Positions 6,473 to 8,943 of a DNA stretch of 8,943 bases are shown here, in pieces. A program made the translations under genes and the position numbers. Under the pieces are notes generated by a model that saw nothing but the letters and a program-made list of their open reading frames with translations, searched no databases and was not told the DNA's origin. The DNA comes from an uncultured Flavobacterium sp. (GTDB lineage: Bacteria; Bacteroidota; Bacteroidia; Flavobacteriales; Flavobacteriaceae), in the NCBI GenBank assembly GCA_945957245.1, contig CAMFLD010000089.1, positions 1-8,943 of the forward strand, written 5' to 3'. The first letter of the stretch is position 1, and the number at the start of each line of letters is the position of its first letter.

Positions 6473-7708
6473 TTAAGCGTCTAATTCGCCGGCAATTACA
6501 TTTAAACTTGACAATATTACAATGGCATCCGAAAGCATAGCTCCTTTAATCATTTCCGGATAGGCCTGATAGTAGATATAGCAAGGTCTTCTCATTTTTA
6601 AACGGTAAGGTGTTCGGCTTCCATCAGAAATCAGGTAAAACCCTAACTCTCCGTTTCCGCCTTCCACCGCATGGTAGATTTCATCAACCGGAACCGGAAC
6701 TTCTCCCATTACAATCTTGAAATGGTAAATTAATGCTTCCATGTTGTGATAAACATCTTCTTTTGGAGGAAGATAATAATCAGGAACATCAGCATGAATT
6801 GGTCCTTCAGGCAATTTTGCCAAAGCTTGTCTGATGATGCTCAAGCTTTCCCAAACTTCTGCATTACGCACGCAGAAACGGTCATAAGTATCTCCTGATT
6901 TTCCAACGGGCACGATAAAATCAAAATCTTCATAAGAAGAATACGGCTGTGCAACTCGAACATCATAATCTACACCTGCAGCTCTTAAGTTGGGCCCGGT
7001 AAATCCATACTGAACTGCTTTTTCAGCCGAAATAGGACCTACATTAACTGTTCTGTCAATGAAAATACGGTTTCTTTCGAAAAGGTTTTCAAATTCTTTC
7101 CATGCAACCGGAAACTCCTCTAAAAATGTATTTAGTTTTTTGAAGGCAACATCAGACCATTCTCTTTCAAAACCTCCAATTCTACCCATATTAGTAGTAA
7201 GACGGGCTCCACAGATTTCCTCGAAGATTTCATATATTTTTTCACGGAATTGGAACACATAAAGGAACCCTGTATAGGCTCCGGTATCTACTCCAAGAAT
7301 GGAATTACAGATTAAGTGGTCGGCTATACGTGCCAATTCCATTACAATTACCCTTAAATATTGGGCACGTTTTGGAACTTCTATATTAAGTAGTTTCTCA
7401 ACTGTCATCCACCAGGCAAAGTTGTTGATAGGGGATGAACAGTAGTTCATACGGTCTGTCAGTACATTGATTTGGTAAAACGGACGGTTTTCGGCAATTT
7501 TTTCAAAAGCACGATGGATGTAACCAATAGTTGGTTCCGCTTCAAGAATCCTTTCCCCATCCATCAATAAGATGTTTTGGAAAATCCCGTGAGTTGCAGG
7601 GTGAGTAGGACCTAAATTCAGAACCGAAAGTTCGCTTCCGTCTTCATTTCGCTTTGCTTCAATTATTTTAGCATAACGCTGTTCTGGTGGTAATAATAGT
7701 TCTGACAT
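6473..7708 (-). CDS. nuoD: NADH-quinone oxidoreductase subunit D (NuoD), 49-kDa type
   Basis: This subunit derives from the large subunit of NiFe hydrogenases and forms the quinone head-group site with NuoB and NuoH. The protein has 411 residues. The N-terminal loop GPTHPATHG (33-41) holds the quinone-site histidine H40, and the partner tyrosine is Y89 in TDRMNY; their 49-residue spacing matches H38/Y87 of the Thermus subunit. Other hallmarks are GYIHRAFEKIAE (62-73), NNFAWWMTVEKLLNIEVP, GPNLRAAGVDYDVR and EGGNGELGFYLISDG. Two positions look unusual: HRA where HRG is common, and a C-terminus of IAGELDA where most NuoD end in GEVDR. It is not fused to NuoC, unlike E. coli. The ATG at 7708 follows a repeat-bearing 118-nt gap and has no SD. 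Confidence 0.97.
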   Translation of the reverse strand: MSELLLPPEQRYAKIIEAKRNEDGSELSVLNLGPTHPATHGIFQNILLMDGERILEAEPTIGYIHRAFEKIAENRPFYQINVLTDRMNYCSSPINNFAWWMTVEKLLNIEVPKRAQYLRVIVMELARIADHLICNSILGVDTGAYTGFLYVFQFREKIYEIFEEICGARLTTNMGRIGGFEREWSDVAFKKLNTFLEEFPVAWKEFENLFERNRIFIDRTVNVGPISAEKAVQYGFTGPNLRAAGVDYDVRVAQPYSSYEDFDFIVPVGKSGDTYDRFCVRNAEVWESLSIIRQALAKLPEGPIHADVPDYYLPPKEDVYHNMEALIYHFKIVMGEVPVPVDEIYHAVEGGNGELGFYLISDGSRTPYRLKMRRPCYIYYQAYPEMIKGAMLSDAIVILSSLNVIAGELDA

Positions 7709-7713
7709 ATTTC

Positions 7714-7740
7714 AATTACGAATTACGGATTACGAATTAG
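7714..7740. repeat. 7-bp tandem repeat AATTACG upstream of nuoD
   Basis: On the plus strand the units are AATTACG (7714-7720), AATTACG (7721-7727), GATTACG (7728-7734) and a partial AATTAG (7735-7740). The array ends 5 nt from the nuoD ATG, so the nuoD leader in the mRNA is made of these repeats. The rest of the 118-nt nuoC-nuoD gap (7741-7826) is AT-rich with no ORF, terminator or SD. One weak match to a Bacteroidota -7 element is discussed among the rejected items. Confidence 0.75.
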
Positions 7741-7826
7741 AGCTTATGCTTTCAAAAGTAGTATGTAATTCAATTTGCATTTGTTATTGTTAATGTACTA
7801 TTTATTATATATTCAAAAATCCGCAA

Positions 7827-8345
7827 TTAGGAATTCGATACTGTTCTTCCAAAGAATCTGTCGTCTTTGTCGGTTCTTCCGCCATCTTCCATTGGGAATT
7901 CCTTGCGCATCGGATGTGAAATCATTTCGTCCATATTCAGTATTCTTTTTAGCTGTGGATGCCCTTTGAATCGGATTCCAAAGAAATCCCATGCTTCCCT
8001 TTCCATCCAGTTGGCACATAAAAACAAATCGGTTATGGTATCAACTTCAGCATCATCCGGCAAATACGTTTTTACACGAATTCTCACATTTTCATACCAG
8101 TTGTGAAGCTGATAGGAGACAGCAAACTGATGTTGGTCATCGTTATCAGGGAAGTGAATTCCTGCTAAATCTGTAAGGAAATGAAAATTAAGGGCTTCGT
8201 CTTCCTTTAAGGTTTTGATTACTTCGTGAATATTTTCAGGAGTTGCTTCGAATGAAAAGATGTCTCGTTTCATTTCAAAATTCAGCACATTATTACCAAA
8301 TTTCTTAACTAATCTTTCCTGTATAAATGTTGTTTCTAAGGCCAT
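7827..8345 (-). CDS. nuoC: NADH-quinone oxidoreductase subunit C (NuoC), 30-kDa type
   Basis: This peripheral-arm subunit has no cofactor of its own and stabilises the NuoB/NuoD quinone module. It has 172 residues as a free-standing protein (E. coli and some other bacteria have a NuoCD fusion). The family signature is plain at residues 113-136: WMEREAWDFFGIRFKGHP followed by QLKRIL, matching the usual ERE-x2-D-[MLF]-[FY]-GI-x-F-x-GHP-x-L-x-RIL. A second conserved block, HPMRKEFP (144-151), follows. The N-terminal alpha/beta domain contains FHFLTDLAGIHFP, also typical. The ATG at 8345 lies 1 nt after the nuoB stop, so the two are probably coupled. The C-terminal tail is polar and short. Nothing suggests damage. 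Confidence 0.96.
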   Translation of the reverse strand: MALETTFIQERLVKKFGNNVLNFEMKRDIFSFEATPENIHEVIKTLKEDEALNFHFLTDLAGIHFPDNDDQHQFAVSYQLHNWYENVRIRVKTYLPDDAEVDTITDLFLCANWMEREAWDFFGIRFKGHPQLKRILNMDEMISHPMRKEFPMEDGGRTDKDDRFFGRTVSNS

Positions 8346-8346
8346 A

Positions 8347-8889
8347 TTATAGGTTGTAGGAAGCTAATAATTCTTTATATTCCGGTGAATTCCTTCTGCG
8401 GACAGATTCATTTTTAACTAATTCCTGAAGCTGCATTACGCCATCTACGATTTGTTCAGGTCTTGGCGGGCATCCCGGAACATAAACATCTACCGGAATT
8501 ACCTTATCGATTCCCTGTAAAACAGAGTAAGTGTCAAAAACCCCTCCTGAACAGGCGCAGGCGCCTACTGAGATTACCCAGCGTGGTTCTGACATCTGCT
8601 CATAAACCTGACGTAAAATTGGCGCCATTTTTTTGGAGATGGTACCCATTACCATAAGCATATCTGCCTGACGGGGAGAGAAACTTACCCTTTCAGAACC
8701 AAATCGGGCTAAATCATAGTGGGAAGCCATAGTTGCCATAAACTCAATTCCGCAGCATGACGTTGCGAAAGGCAGTGGCCATAAAGAATTAGCGCGGGCT
8801 AGCCCAACAACATCATTCAATTTTGTAGCGAAGAAGCCTTCACCTACAACTCCTTCCGGTGGAGCAACCATTTTTGGTTTATTATCCAT
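8347..8889 (-). CDS. nuoB: NADH-quinone oxidoreductase subunit B (NuoB), carries cluster N2
   Basis: This subunit holds the terminal [4Fe-4S] cluster N2, which hands electrons to quinone. It is related to the small subunit of NiFe hydrogenases. The 180-residue protein has the unusual tandem cysteines C45-C46 in ATSCCGIEFMA, then C111 in SVGACACSGG and C140 in YVPGCPPRPE, the complete N2 ligand set. LARFGSERVSFSPRQADMLMV and VDVYVPGCPPRPEQIVDG are highly conserved family stretches. C113 (GACAC) is an extra cysteine where E. coli has asparagine. The start MDNKPKMVAPPEGVVGEGF at 8889 is a short polar N-terminus. The frame remains open upstream to the window edge, but through AT-rich repeats, so the ATG is preferred. 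nuoC follows after 1 nt. Confidence 0.98.
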   Translation of the reverse strand: MDNKPKMVAPPEGVVGEGFFATKLNDVVGLARANSLWPLPFATSCCGIEFMATMASHYDLARFGSERVSFSPRQADMLMVMGTISKKMAPILRQVYEQMSEPRWVISVGACACSGGVFDTYSVLQGIDKVIPVDVYVPGCPPRPEQIVDGVMQLQELVKNESVRRRNSPEYKELLASYNL

Positions 8890-8893
8890 TCTA

Positions 8894-8921
8894 TTTTGAA
8901 TTTTGAATTTTGAATTTCGAA
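8894..8921. repeat. 7-bp tandem repeat TTTTGAA upstream of nuoB
   Basis: On the plus strand three exact units TTTTGAA (8894-8900, 8901-8907, 8908-8914) are followed by a one-mismatch unit TTTCGAA (8915-8921). The array lies 4 nt upstream of the nuoB ATG. The remaining 22 bases to the window edge contain an AAGGAG on the coding strand (8925-8930), too far from nuoB to serve as its SD. The expected nuoA end cannot be recognised. Confidence 0.75.
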
Positions 8922-8943
8922 CCGCTCCTTTAAAGAGTTTTAC

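Noticed and set aside
7753..7760. TACTTTTG on the minus strand, a match to the Bacteroidota -7 consensus TAnnTTTG, as an internal promoter for nuoD.
   Set aside because: No TTTG-type -33 element is found at the expected distance upstream, and a six-base match in 118 nt of AT-rich DNA is easily chance.
8922..8943. End of nuoA, or an SD (AAGGAG at 8925-8930) for nuoB.
   Set aside because: No recognisable NuoA C-terminus is present in the 22 bases, and the AAGGAG is 35 nt from the nuoB ATG, too far to act as its SD.

Overview
The window is a contiguous piece of a nuo operon encoding respiratory complex I (NADH:quinone oxidoreductase). All eleven recognised genes lie on the minus strand, so transcription runs from the high-coordinate end to the low-coordinate end in the order nuoB, C, D, E, F, G, H, I, J, K, L. 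nuoL is cut by the left edge of the window. nuoA would be expected just beyond the right edge, but none of it can be recognised here. Several features point to a member of the Bacteroidota, most likely a Flavobacteriaceae/Flavobacterium-like bacterium (inference from style, not from a search): AT-rich DNA, mostly A-rich leaders with few Shine-Dalgarno sequences, separate nuoC and nuoD, and a very short NuoG.

Layout from 5' to 3' of the transcript: 8890-8943 is a leader with a 7-bp tandem repeat. nuoB (8347-8889) and nuoC (7827-8345) are 1 nt apart. A 118-nt gap with an AATTACG repeat precedes nuoD (6473-7708). A 127-nt gap filled by an inverted pair of GC-rich palindromes precedes nuoE (5815-6345). 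nuoF (4443-5810) follows after 4 nt. An 84-nt gap with 7-bp and 8-bp repeats precedes nuoG (3309-4358). From there the genes are tightly packed: nuoG/nuoH overlap by 8 nt, nuoH/nuoI are 12 nt apart, nuoI/nuoJ overlap by 1 nt, nuoJ/nuoK overlap by 8 nt, and nuoK/nuoL are 7 nt apart. No gene-free stretch exceeds 127 nt, so there is no cargo, RNA gene, CRISPR array or transposase gene.

Functionally, NuoE, F and G form the NADH-oxidising arm (FMN plus Fe-S clusters), NuoB, C, D and I form the connecting arm that carries electrons to quinone, and NuoH, J, K and L are membrane subunits for quinone binding and proton pumping. Cluster-ligand cysteines for N1a, N1b, N2, N3, N4, N5, N6a and N6b are all visible, as are the NADH/FMN loops of NuoF and key membrane acidic or lysine residues, so the complex looks intact and NADH-linked.

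This is a well-known system, and I do not see a new one. The points worth a second look are the 349-residue NuoG with its altered cysteine-rich tail, an unusual NuoD C-terminus, the palindrome pair with a four-run G tract that ends 3 nt before the nuoE start codon, and the fact that every long gap contains short repeats while every short junction does not.
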